This document shows positions 20,782 to 28,472 of a stretch of 64,000 nt of DNA, one piece after another. Below the pieces are notes generated by a model. The model had not been told where the DNA came from. It ran no database searches and saw nothing but the letters and a program-made list of their open reading frames with translations. Position numbers and translations under genes: made by a program. The stretch is from Streptomyces sp. NBC_01754 (GTDB taxonomy: Bacteria; Actinomycetota; Actinomycetes; Streptomycetales; Streptomycetaceae). Each line of letters opens with the position of its first letter. Positions within the stretch are counted from its first letter, which is position 1. The DNA is taken from contig NZ_CP109132.1 in assembly GCF_035918015.1 (NCBI RefSeq), positions 7,006,001 to 7,070,000 of the forward strand, in the 5' to 3' direction.

Positions 20782-22899
20782 ATGTCCACCGTTTCGAGGC
20801 CGGTCCGCCGGTTGGTTCCCGTCTTCCTCCTCGTCGCCTGGCTCGCGGTCGGCGGAGCCTTCGGTTCGTATGCGGGGAAACTCGGCGAGGTGGCCACCAA
20901 CGACCAGGCGTCCTTCCTGCCGCAGAGCGCGGAGTCCACCCGGGTCATCGACGCACAGAAGGCCTTCAGCCGACAGGAGACGGTGCCCGCGATCGTCGTC
21001 TGGACCTCCGACCGGGACGGTGGGGAGCTGAGCTCCGGGCAGCGGGAGGCCGCGACGTCGGCGCTCGCCGGACTCAAGGGCCGGCCCGGTGTGACGGGCG
21101 AGGTGTCCCCGGCGCTGCCGTCGAAGGACGGTCAGGCGCTGGAAGGCGTCGTCCAGTTGCGGTCCGACCTCGGTGACGAACTTCCCGCCACCCTCGCCGT
21201 CGTCCAGGAGGCGGCCGACCAGGTGCCGGGTGCCCGGGCCCAGCTCGGGGGACCCGCGGCCAGCCGTGCCGACCTCTCCGACGCGTTCGCCGGGATCGAC
21301 GGGCTGCTCCTCGGTGTCGCCCTGGCGGCCGTGCTGGTCATCCTGCTGCTGGTGTACCGCAGCGTCCTGCTGCCACTCGTCATCATCGTCGGCGCGGTCC
21401 TCGCGCTCGGTGTGGCCTGCGCGGTCGTCTACGTCCTCGCGGATCACGACGTCGTCCGCGTCGACGGACAGGTCCAGGGCATCCTGTCGATCCTCGTCAT
21501 CGGCGCGGCCACCGACTACGCCCTCCTGCTCACCGCGCGGTTCCGTGAGGAGCTGGGCCGGCACGCCGACCGGTGGACCGCGATGCGCGCCGCACTGCGT
21601 GAGTCCGCCGGGCCGATCGCGGCCAGCGCCGCCACCGTGGCGCTGGGTCTGCTCGCCCTGCTGATCAGCGATCTGACCAACAACCAGGCACTCGGGCCGG
21701 TCGGAGCCATCGGCATCGTCTGCTCCGTCCTGAGCGCCCTCACCTTCCTTCCCGCGGTTCTCGTCCTGCTCGGCAGGACCGCCTACTGGCCCGCCACGCC
21801 GAAGGAGGGCGACGCGGCCTCCGGCTCCACCGGGGTCTGGCCGAGGATCGCCGCCCTGGTCGACCGTGCCCCGCGCAAGGTCTGGGCCGTCACCCTGATC
21901 GGGCTTCTCGCCTGCGCCGCCTTCATGCCCACGCTGAACTCCAAGGGCGTTCCCCTGGAGGAGATCTTCGTCAACGACGCACCGTCCGTCGCCGCCCAGC
22001 AGACCCTGAGCAAGCACTTTCCCGGCGGATCGGGCAACCCCGCCGTCGTCATCGCGAGTGCCGACCGGGCCGACCGGGTCGCCGACGCCGCGAAGGGCGT
22101 GGACGGCGTCGCCGGGGTGTCCGTGGTGACCAGGTCCGGACGGCCGGGACAGGGCGAACCGCTCGTCGTGGACGGCCGCGTACGCGTCGACGCCACGCTG
22201 TCGGCCGCGGCCGACAGCGACGCGGCCAAGGAGACGGTCGCCCGGCTGCGCGCCGCGGTCCACGCGGTGCCCGGAGCGGACGCGCTGGTCGGGGGCTACA
22301 CCGCCCAGCAGTACGACACGCAGAAGACCGCCGAGCACGACCGCGGCGTCATCGTGCCCGTGGTGCTCGTGATCATCCTGGTCATTCTGGTCGGGCTGCT
22401 CCGCTCCTTGCTGATGCCGCTGCTCCTCGTCGCCACCGTGGCACTCAACTTCCTGGCCACCCTCGGTATCTCCTCGCTGGTCTTCCGGCACGTCTTCGGC
22501 TTCAGCGGCACCGACTCGTCCGTACCGCTGTACGGATTCGTCTTCCTGGTCGCCCTCGGAGTCGACTACAACATCTTCCTGATGTCCCGGGTCCGGGAGG
22601 AGTCCCTGCTCCACGGCCCCCGGGAAGGTGTGCTGCGGGGGCTGACGACCACGGGCGGGGTCATCACCTCGGCCGGTGTCGTCCTGGCGGCCACGTTCGC
22701 GGCCCTGGGCGTCATCCCTCTGGCGTTCCTGGTGCAGATCGCGTTCATCGTCGCCTTCGGGGTCCTGCTGGACACCCTCGTCGTGCGTTCGCTCCTGGTG
22801 CCCGCCCTGGTGAGGGACATCGGACGCGTCGCCTGGTGGCCAGGGGTTCTGAGCAGGGGCCGCGCCGCATCGGCCGAGCCGGGCGGGCCCCTGCCGTAG
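20782..22899 (+). CDS. MMPL/RND-like membrane exporter
   Basis: The 705-residue protein has the duplicated MMPL plan: one N-terminal helix, an extracytoplasmic domain (about residues 35-175), a helix bundle (about 180-345), a second copy with extracytoplasmic loop (about 390-520) and a final bundle (about 530-690). Conserved strings are GQVQGILSILVIGAATDYALLLTARFREEL and SVPLYGFVFLVALGVDYNIFLMSRVREE, carrying the D-Y pairs used for proton coupling. MMPL proteins export lipids, drugs or secondary metabolites; the cargo is unknown. The ATG at 20782 follows GGGAGTG. Regulation by the adjacent MarR gene is likely. Confidence 0.9.
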   Translation: MSTVSRPVRRLVPVFLLVAWLAVGGAFGSYAGKLGEVATNDQASFLPQSAESTRVIDAQKAFSRQETVPAIVVWTSDRDGGELSSGQREAATSALAGLKGRPGVTGEVSPALPSKDGQALEGVVQLRSDLGDELPATLAVVQEAADQVPGARAQLGGPAASRADLSDAFAGIDGLLLGVALAAVLVILLLVYRSVLLPLVIIVGAVLALGVACAVVYVLADHDVVRVDGQVQGILSILVIGAATDYALLLTARFREELGRHADRWTAMRAALRESAGPIAASAATVALGLLALLISDLTNNQALGPVGAIGIVCSVLSALTFLPAVLVLLGRTAYWPATPKEGDAASGSTGVWPRIAALVDRAPRKVWAVTLIGLLACAAFMPTLNSKGVPLEEIFVNDAPSVAAQQTLSKHFPGGSGNPAVVIASADRADRVADAAKGVDGVAGVSVVTRSGRPGQGEPLVVDGRVRVDATLSAAADSDAAKETVARLRAAVHAVPGADALVGGYTAQQYDTQKTAEHDRGVIVPVVLVIILVILVGLLRSLLMPLLLVATVALNFLATLGISSLVFRHVFGFSGTDSSVPLYGFVFLVALGVDYNIFLMSRVREESLLHGPREGVLRGLTTTGGVITSAGVVLAATFAALGVIPLAFLVQIAFIVAFGVLLDTLVVRSLLVPALVRDIGRVAWWPGVLSRGRAASAEPGGPLP

Positions 22900-22949
22900 C
22901 CGAGTCCGTGGTACAGGCCCCTGCCCGGAGGCCGGGCGGGCCCCGAAAA

Positions 22950-22985
22950 ATGTCCCCGAGGGGCATAAGTCCCACCGGGACATTT
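22950..22985. promoter_or_regulatory. Tandem palindromic operators before the TetR-SDR-ADH group
   Basis: Two inverted repeats lie side by side: ATGTCCCC-GA-GGGGCAT (22950-22966, one mismatch) and GTCCC-ACC-GGGAC (22969-22981); the outermost arms AAATGTCCC (22948-22956) and GGGACATTT (22977-22985) also match each other exactly. The block ends 20 bp before the TetR start codon. It is probably the autoregulatory site of that TetR protein. Confidence 0.68.
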
Positions 22986-23004
22986 AAAGAGGTAGGCTAC
23001 AGCC

Positions 23005-23676
23005 ATGGAAGCGACGGAGAACGCCCCGGAACGACGCGCCCGCAAGGCGCGCAGAACCCGGGACACGCTGGCGCGGTGCGCGTTCGAGCTGGTGCTCGAC
23101 CGCGGACTGCGGGGCGTGACGGTCGAGGAGATCGCACAGGCGGCCGACGTCGACCGGCGTACCTTCAGCCGCTACTTCCCTAACAAGGAGGCCGCCGTCC
23201 TCGACTCCGTCCGGGGCGACGGCGCCAGGATCAACCAGGCGCTCCGGGCGCGGCCCGCCGCCGAGCCACCGCTCACCGCCTACCGCAGAGCCGTCTTCGA
23301 CTGGCTGTACGACCCGGCGGCCGAGCCCTGGCACACGCGGCCGCGCATCTTCGAGCTGCTCGTCATGGCCGAGGAGGAGCCCACCTTGTACGCGGCGTTC
23401 CACCGCATCCGGGTGGACGCCCAGGAGGAGTCGGTCGCGATCCTGGCGGCACGGCTGGCGGTCGACCCACGGCGGGACCCCCGTCCCGCGGTGGCCGTCG
23501 CCGCCGGAGCCGGAGCTCTCCTCGCGGCCCAGACGGCATGGGTACGCAGCAGCCGGCCGGCCGCTCTGCCCGAGTTCGTCGCAGACGCCTTCGACGCCCT
23601 CTCCGCGGAGCTGCTGCGAACACCGGCAGAGCGGACGGCACCTCACAGCACCACTGAAAAGAGCACATCCTCATGA
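23005..23676 (+). CDS. TetR-family transcriptional regulator
   Basis: The 223-residue protein has a TetR helix-turn-helix (GVTVEEIAQAADVDRRTFSRYFPNKEAAVLDSV) and a C-terminal domain with the WxxxP-type tail (AWVRSSRPAALPEFVADAFDAL). Its stop overlaps the ATG of the SDR gene (ATGA), so regulator and oxidoreductase are co-translated. The operator-like tandem palindromes just upstream suggest autoregulation of the operon. Confidence 0.88.
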   Translation: MEATENAPERRARKARRTRDTLARCAFELVLDRGLRGVTVEEIAQAADVDRRTFSRYFPNKEAAVLDSVRGDGARINQALRARPAAEPPLTAYRRAVFDWLYDPAAEPWHTRPRIFELLVMAEEEPTLYAAFHRIRVDAQEESVAILAARLAVDPRRDPRPAVAVAAGAGALLAAQTAWVRSSRPAALPEFVADAFDALSAELLRTPAERTAPHSTTEKSTSS

Positions 23677-24449
23677 ACACCCCCCTCCCCACCGCCTACG
23701 AGGCGGAGTTCGCCGGCAAGGTCGCCCTCGTCACCGGCGGCGCGTCCGGCATCGGCCTGGCCCTTTCCCGGCGACTGGCCGCGAGCGGCGCGAGCGTCGT
23801 CGTCGCCGACCACCACGCGGACAGCGCCCGCGCGGCCGCCGACGAGCTGCGGGCCACCGGCGCACAGGCCGCCGCCGTCGTCCTCGACGTCACCGACCCG
23901 GCCTCCGTGGAGGCCGGCGTGAGCTTCGCCGTCGACACCTTCGGTGCCCTGCACCTCGCCGTGAACAACGCGGGCATCGGCGGCCCCTCGCAGCCCACCG
24001 GCGCGTACGGCGTCGAGGACTGGGACAAGGTCGTCGCCACGAACCTCAGCGGTGTCTTCTACTCGATGCGCTACGAGCTCCCGGCCATCCTCGAGGCGGG
24101 CGGCGGTGCCGTCGTCAACATCTCGTCGATCCTCGGCACCAACGGCTTCGCGGGCTCCCCGGCGTACGTCGCCGCCAAGCACGGTGTCGTGGGCCTCACC
24201 AAGACCGCCGCACTCGAGTACGCGGACCGGAACATCCGCGTCAACGCGATCGGCCCCGGCTTCATCGACACCCCGCTGCTGCGCGACACCGACGGCCCGG
24301 CCCGCGACCACCTGGTCTCCCTGCACCCGGCCGGCCGCCTCGGCACGTCGGAGGAGGTCGCCGAGCTCGCCGCCTTCCTGCTCTCCGACCGGGCGTCGTT
24401 CATCCACGGCAGCTACCACCTGGTGGACGGCGGCTACTCGGCCTCCTGA
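23673..24449 (+). CDS. Short-chain dehydrogenase/reductase
   Basis: A 258-residue classical SDR with cofactor loop TGGASGIG (about residues 21-28), NNAG (AVNNAGIGG), catalytic Ser in NISSILGTNG and YVAAK (Tyr/Lys). The preference for Asp after the second beta strand (VVVADHH) suggests NAD(H). Together with the zinc alcohol dehydrogenase 160 bp downstream it suggests a small alcohol/ketone catabolic or detoxification unit controlled by the preceding TetR gene. The substrate cannot be read from the sequence. Confidence 0.87.
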   Translation: MNTPLPTAYEAEFAGKVALVTGGASGIGLALSRRLAASGASVVVADHHADSARAAADELRATGAQAAAVVLDVTDPASVEAGVSFAVDTFGALHLAVNNAGIGGPSQPTGAYGVEDWDKVVATNLSGVFYSMRYELPAILEAGGGAVVNISSILGTNGFAGSPAYVAAKHGVVGLTKTAALEYADRNIRVNAIGPGFIDTPLLRDTDGPARDHLVSLHPAGRLGTSEEVAELAAFLLSDRASFIHGSYHLVDGGYSAS

Positions 24450-24495
24450 GCCCACGGGGCGCGAAGGGCCTGAGTGACGCCGGGGCCCGGAGCGA

Positions 24496-24526
24496 CCAGG
24501 GCCATGTGCAGCGGAAGAGGCCCTGG
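24496..24526. terminator. Hairpin between the SDR and ADH genes
   Basis: CCAGGGCC (24496-24503) and GGCCCTGG (24519-24526) form a perfect 8-bp stem with a 15-nt loop in the 162-bp gap between the two dehydrogenase genes. It may attenuate or separate the two transcripts. Confidence 0.45.
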
Positions 24527-24611
24527 CGGTCCGGAGCCGAGCGAGGGCTCTGAGTGGCGCGAGGCCGCCATCCGGTTCACAAAGGTAGTACGAGGAGAAC
24601 GAAGGAGGACC

Positions 24612-25652
24612 ATGAAAGCCGTCCAGTACCGCACCATCGGCGCAGTCCCCGAGGTCGTCGACATACCGGAGCCCGAACCGGGCCCGGGACAGATCCTGCT
24701 CAAGGTCAGCGCCGCCGGTGTCTGCCACTCGGACATCGCGGTGATGAGCTGGCCCGCCGAAGAGTTCCCGTACGAGCTGCCGCTCACGCTCGGACACGAG
24801 GGTGTCGGCACCGTCGCCGCACTCGGTGACGGTGCCCAGGGCTTCTCGGTGGGAGACTCCGTCGCGGTCTACGGCCCCTGGGGCTGCGGCACCTGTGTGA
24901 ACTGCGCGGACGGCCGCGAGAACTACTGCCTGCGCGCCGCCGAACTCGGCATCAACCCGCCCGGACTGGGCAGCCCGGGCGCCATGGCCGAGTACATGAT
25001 CGTCGACGACGCCCGGCACCTGACCCCGATCGGTGACCTGGACCCGGTCAAGACGGCGTCGCTGACCGACGCGGGCCTCACCCCGTACCACGCGATCAAG
25101 CGGTCCCTGCCGAAGCTCGTCCCCGGTGCCACCGCCGTCGTCATCGGCACCGGAGGGCTCGGACACGTGGCCATCCAGCTGCTGCGCGCCATGACCTCCG
25201 TCCGCGTCATCGCGCTCGACATCTCCGAGGAGAAGCTGGCCCTCGCCCGCTCCGTCGGCGCCCATGACACCGTGCTCTCCGACGAGAACGCGGCCGCCAG
25301 GGTCCGTGAGCTCACCGGCGGCATCGGCGCCGAGGTCGTCCTCGACTTCGTCGGGGCCCCGCCGACCGTGATGACGGCCGGTGCGTCCGCCTCCGTCGAC
25401 AGCGACGTCACCATCGTCGGCATCGGCGGCGGCATGCTTCCCGTCGGATTCGGCGTCCTGCCGTTCTCGACGTCGGTCACCGCGCCGTACTGGGGCACCC
25501 GCCGCGAACTCGCCGAAGTGATCGAGCTCGCCCACGCCGGTGCCGTCGACGTACACGTCGAGACGTACACCATCGACGAGGCCCCCCTCGCCTACGAGCG
25601 GCTGCACGACGGCAAGATCAACGGCCGCGCGGTCATCCTGCCCAACGGCTGA
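24612..25652 (+). CDS. Zinc-dependent NAD(P) alcohol dehydrogenase (MDR family)
   Basis: The 346-residue protein has catalytic-zinc residues in GVCHSDI and GHEGVGTV, structural-zinc cysteines in CGTCVNCADGRENYC, and a Rossmann loop IGTGGLGHVAIQLL. It oxidises primary or secondary alcohols or reduces the matching carbonyls. A strong ribosome-binding site (GAAGGAGGA, 24601-24609) precedes the ATG at 24612, which fixes the start against a longer in-frame extension. A long perfect hairpin terminates it. Confidence 0.9.
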   Translation: MKAVQYRTIGAVPEVVDIPEPEPGPGQILLKVSAAGVCHSDIAVMSWPAEEFPYELPLTLGHEGVGTVAALGDGAQGFSVGDSVAVYGPWGCGTCVNCADGRENYCLRAAELGINPPGLGSPGAMAEYMIVDDARHLTPIGDLDPVKTASLTDAGLTPYHAIKRSLPKLVPGATAVVIGTGGLGHVAIQLLRAMTSVRVIALDISEEKLALARSVGAHDTVLSDENAAARVRELTGGIGAEVVLDFVGAPPTVMTAGASASVDSDVTIVGIGGGMLPVGFGVLPFSTSVTAPYWGTRRELAEVIELAHAGAVDVHVETYTIDEAPLAYERLHDGKINGRAVILPNG

Positions 25653-25665
25653 CCACCGCACCCCG

Positions 25666-25703
25666 ACCGCGGGCCGCCGCCCATCGGCGCGGCGGCCCGC
25701 GGT
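25666..25703. terminator. Strong bidirectional terminator hairpin
   Basis: ACCGCGGGCCGCCGC (25666-25680) is followed by an 8-nt loop and its exact complement (25689-25703), a 15-bp perfect stem. It stands 14 nt after the ADH stop, between convergent genes. Confidence 0.82.
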
Positions 25704-25785
25704 CGTCGCACGTCCGGGCGGGGCCCGCCGAGCGGATCGTCCGGACGCGCGGGTCACCGTGGCCGGACCGACGCCCCGAGGGTGG

Positions 25786-26199
25786 TCAGGCGCCCTCGGG
25801 TTCCAGGAACTCCAGGCGGTTGCCGAGCTTGTCGAAGGCGTAGAACCGGTCATGGCCCGGGAACTCGCCGTTCCAGTTCACCGTGTGTCCGTGTTCCTCC
25901 AGGCGTCGGGCCAGCGCCCGCAGGGAGCGGACCAGAATGGCCGGGTGCGCCTTCCTGGCCGGGACGAAGTCCTTCTCCACACCGAGGTGGACCTCGAATC
26001 CACCCCCACGGAACCAGCAACCACCCCGGGCTGCCAGGGCCGGCGGCTTCTCCAGCTCGGTCATGCCCAGCACCCCGCCCCAGAACTGCCTGCACAGATC
26101 CTCGGCACCCGGCGGGACGGCCAGCTGCACATGGTGCAGACCGCCGAAGGTGAAATCGGCTGAGTCCCGCTCGGGGACGGTGTCGTTCTCCCTGCTCAT
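25786..26199 (-). CDS. Glyoxalase/bleomycin-resistance (VOC) fold protein
   Basis: The 137-residue protein has the paired beta-alpha-beta-beta-beta modules of the vicinal-oxygen-chelate superfamily: FGGLHHVQLAVPPGAEDLCRQFWGGVLGMTE in the first half and RFYAFDKLGNRLEFLEPEG in the second, with His in LHHVQ and Glu in RLEFLE as candidate metal ligands. Enzymatic role unknown. The ATG at 26199 is preferred over a start about 37 codons upstream because the upstream part is Arg-rich and unlike the family. Confidence 0.83.
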   Translation of the reverse strand: MSRENDTVPERDSADFTFGGLHHVQLAVPPGAEDLCRQFWGGVLGMTELEKPPALAARGGCWFRGGGFEVHLGVEKDFVPARKAHPAILVRSLRALARRLEEHGHTVNWNGEFPGHDRFYAFDKLGNRLEFLEPEGA

Positions 26200-26308
26200 G
26201 TGTTCGCACCAGCTTCCGATCTCGTAGGGCCTACTACGTCTGCCGTGCGAGCGGCGTGCCGAAGAGCGGTCGGGGCCGTGGTCCGGGCCTGTGCGGTAGG
26301 CAGGAGTC

Positions 26309-26785
26309 ATGCAGACCTTCCTGCCCTACGCCGACTTCCGCCGGAGCGCCCTCGTGCTGGACCCGCGACGGCTGGGCAAGCAGCGGGTGGAGACGATTCA
26401 GGTCCTGCGCGGGCTCACGGTACCCGGCTACGGATGGCGTCACCACCCCGCGGTCCGGATGTGGACCGGATACGAGGAGGCGCTCGTGCGCTATGGCCTG
26501 GAGACGTGCGCGGTATGGACGGCGGAGGGCCGGGCGGACACCTGCGCCGCGACCCTGCTCCAGGACCTCGCGGACTCGCTCGGACGTCCTGCCGCCACCG
26601 TCCGGCCGGCGCCCGAACTCGCCACGGCGGGGGAGCTGCCCCCGTGGCTGGGTGACGAGGACTTCCATCTGAGCCACCGATCCGCGCTGGTGCGCAAGGA
26701 CCCCGCGTACTACCGGCCGCTGTTCCCGGGGACCCCCGCCGACCTGCCCTACGTGTGGCCCTCCTCGGACCGCGGACGGACATGA
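26309..26785 (+). CDS. Pyrimidine-dimer DNA glycosylase-like protein (MSMEG_6728 type)
   Basis: The 158-residue protein begins MQTFLPYADFRRSALVLDPRRLGKQRVETIQVLRGL, the N-terminal pattern of the T4 endonuclease V-like (Pyr_excise) family and of the actinobacterial MSMEG_6728 group. It ends with a proline-rich segment (HLSHRSALVRKDPAYYRPLFP). Phage T4 endonuclease V cuts at cyclobutane pyrimidine dimers; whether this shorter homologue does so is not shown. It appears to be a single-gene unit. Confidence 0.75.
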   Translation: MQTFLPYADFRRSALVLDPRRLGKQRVETIQVLRGLTVPGYGWRHHPAVRMWTGYEEALVRYGLETCAVWTAEGRADTCAATLLQDLADSLGRPAATVRPAPELATAGELPPWLGDEDFHLSHRSALVRKDPAYYRPLFPGTPADLPYVWPSSDRGRT

Positions 26786-26864
26786 CCGTGCCTTCGACGC
26801 GCACCGCAGGCCGCTGGCGCCGGGGCGGCTGCCTTTCGCCTCGGAAGGTGTTACGAGGCCAGAT

Positions 26865-26892
26865 TTGCGCGCCATGCAATTTTGCATAGGAT
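26865..26892 (+). promoter_or_regulatory. Promoter with embedded palindrome before the TetR pseudogene
   Basis: A -35-like TTGCGC (26865-26870) and -10-like TAGGAT (26887-26892) are 16 bp apart; the -10 ends 8 nt before the GTG at 26901, so the transcript would be leaderless or nearly so. The perfect palindrome ATGCAA-TT-TTGCAT (26874-26887) fills the spacer, ideal for autorepression by the TetR product. Confidence 0.58.
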
Positions 26893-26900
26893 GCATCGCC

Positions 26901-27502
26901 GTGAGTGCCGACGACCCGTCCCTGGGGCTGCGCGAACGCAAGAAGCGCGCCACCCGTGACGTCCTCGCGGACGCGGCGCTGCGCAGCGCCGCCGAGCGGG
27001 GATTCGAGAACGTGACCGTGGAAGCGGTCACCGGCGAAGTCGGCGTCTCCGTGCGCACGTTCTTCAACTACTTCCCTTGTCTGGAGGACGCGATCACCCG
27101 CCCCGACCGGGGCTGCGCCGCCCGGTTGCGCCAGGCGGTGCTCGACGCGCCGGAGGAGTTGCCGGCACTCGACGCCCTGCGTGAGGCGCTCGGGCGGGAA
27201 CTCGCCGACATCGAGGAGGACCAGGAGCGCTGGGAGCTCCAGACGGCCGCACTGACGAAGAGCCCTTCGTTGCTGCCCGGCTTCCTGGCCGCCCAGGGGG
27301 CGGACGAGCGGGCGATGGTCGCCGTCCTGGCCCAGCGACTCGGCCAGAACCCTGAGTCCGACCTCTACCCGAGGCTTCTCGCCCACGCGTCGGTCGCCGC
27401 CGTGCGGCCGCCGAACTCTGGGTGGCGTCCGGACGAACCCGTCCGTTCGAAAGCATCTACCGCGAGGCGTCCGCCTCGCTGGCCGCCGGTCTGAGCGGCT
27501 GA
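26901..27502 (+). pseudogene. TetR-family regulator with a frameshift in its last helix
   Basis: Residues 1 to about 168 read as a TetR protein with an intact helix-turn-helix (NVTVEAVTGEVGVSVRTFFNYFPCLEDAI). From about 27406 the frame changes: the annotated frame ends in an Arg/Pro-rich tail at 27494, whereas the +1 frame from 27407 gives AAELWVASGRTRPFESIYRE followed by ASASLAAGLSG and a stop at 27500-27502, the ordinary C-terminal helix of this family. One base is therefore missing near 27405-27407. The DNA-binding domain is intact, but the dimer/ligand domain is damaged. The next gene, an MFS exporter that such regulators usually control, is also broken. Confidence 0.78.
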
Positions 27503-27555
27503 AGCACATCCGAGCCCCCCCCACGGGGGCCTGTCAGCAGAGAACGAGGAAACGT

Positions 27556-27848
27556 CAGCCGACGACCGCTGCTCCCATACCCGAAAGCGGTGCCGCCGGT
27601 GCGCTCGAGGGGGCCGCACCGACCATGACGCGCAAGCACGTACGCCAGGCCATATCGGGGCTCATGGCCGGCATGTTCGTGGCCATCCTGGCCTCCACTT
27701 CCTGGTCGGTGCGCCCTTCGCGTTCCTCGCCCTGATCGCGGTCCTGTTCATCAAGGAGAAGCCGCTCAAGACGCAGAGCGGCATGGAGCGTCTGGCCGAG
27801 GAGAACGCCGCGGCCGCGGGGAAGGCACCCGCCGCACCGGTGCACTGA
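27556..27848 (+). pseudogene. MFS (DHA2/EmrB-type) transporter remnant with a large internal deletion
   Basis: The reading frame through the ATG at 27625 gives MTRKHVRQAISGLMAGMFVA and then ILASTS, the start of the first helix of a 14-helix drug exporter, and runs into an early stop after about 27700. From 27699 another frame gives FLVGAPFAFLALIAVLFIKE, then KPLKTQSGMERLAEENAAAA and a stop at 27846-27848, the normal end of such a transporter. More than 400 residues are missing between the two ends and the frames do not match. No proper start codon is left at the ribosome-binding-site distance (GAGGA, 27546-27550). It lies directly after the frameshifted TetR gene. Confidence 0.8.
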
Positions 27849-28472
27849 CCGGTCCACGGCGACGGACCGCTTCCGTCCACCGCGTCGAAGGGGGCCCCGG
27901 CCACTTGGCAGGGGCCCCGTTCGGCCTGTCGGCCCCGGACCGGCCCGGCCGCGTGCCCGTTGGGGGCGTGCGCGGAGATCGCCCGTGTTCGCCGGCCGCC
28001 CCGGCTCACAGAACCGTCCGGGGCGTGGAACGCCCCGCGCCCAGGGCTTCACCGGGTGCGGGCGCACGCCGCGGAGCATACCGAGGAGCACTTCGAAAGC
28101 CGATGTGATTACCGAGTGAGCGTATTGCTCATACTAATTAGCTCACATCGGCGAAGTAATGTGTTCCGCTATTCCGTTCACCCGGAGAAACCCGCTTCAA
28201 TGGGCGGCGGACGACGAGCGGACGGCCCGGAGGTGTCAACTATTTCGGGAGTCGGTCGGTGGTTAAAGCCGTAGGAATAGGAAATGAATGATCTGGGCTG
28301 ATGGGACTGGGGGGCATCAGCCGGGTGTGGCCCGCTTCATGGGGCGGGGCGCCCGAATCGATCGGCGCATGAGCAGCTGACGCCCTGGGGTGTGTACAGC
28401 CCCTTGAGCCACCTTGAAATGCGCCGATGCGGTCTTCTCTCCTGGGTCACCATCTCGTGCGGAGGGTTGCTG
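27849..28472. other. Gene-free leader region of the PTM operon
   Basis: About 620 bp without a convincing gene. The first 230 bp are GC-rich and show nothing recognisable. From about 28085 to 28320 the base composition turns AT-rich relative to the surroundings and includes the palindrome at 28099-28152, so this is the likely promoter/operator region of the ftdA-F operon. Candidate promoter hexamers such as TTGCTC (28125-28130) and TAATGT (28157-28162) are 26 bp apart, longer than a standard spacer; I cannot assign a -35/-10 pair with confidence. Confidence 0.55.
28099..28152. promoter_or_regulatory. 54-bp nested palindrome upstream of the PTM operon
   Basis: GCCGATGTGA (28099-28108) and TCACATCGGC (28143-28152) are perfect 10-bp inverted arms. 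Between them lie GTGAGC (28116-28121), GCTCAT (28127-28132) and GCTCAC (28141-28146), which form further inverted half-sites nearly concentric with the outer arms. The spacing suits two dimers or a looped operator. No pathway-specific regulator gene is present in the cluster, so the binding protein is unknown. Confidence 0.62.

Noticed and set aside
20731..22983. A 750-codon minus-strand frame opposite the MMPL transporter
   Set aside because: Composition is His/Asp/Arg/Gly-rich with no domain; it is the antisense shadow of a clear MMPL protein.
24474..24611. An upstream extension of the alcohol dehydrogenase to 24474
   Set aside because: The extension runs through a hairpin and has no family similarity; a strong GAAGGAGGA site precedes the ATG at 24612.
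28099..28152. The AT-rich palindrome as a phage attachment site or tRNA remnant
   Set aside because: There is no tRNA, integrase or direct-repeat partner in the window; symmetry and position before an operon favour an operator.
28392..28472. ATG start at 28392 for the hydroxylase gene
   Set aside because: It lacks a ribosome-binding site and adds 27 atypical residues; the GTG at 28473 lies 6 nt after GGAGGG.
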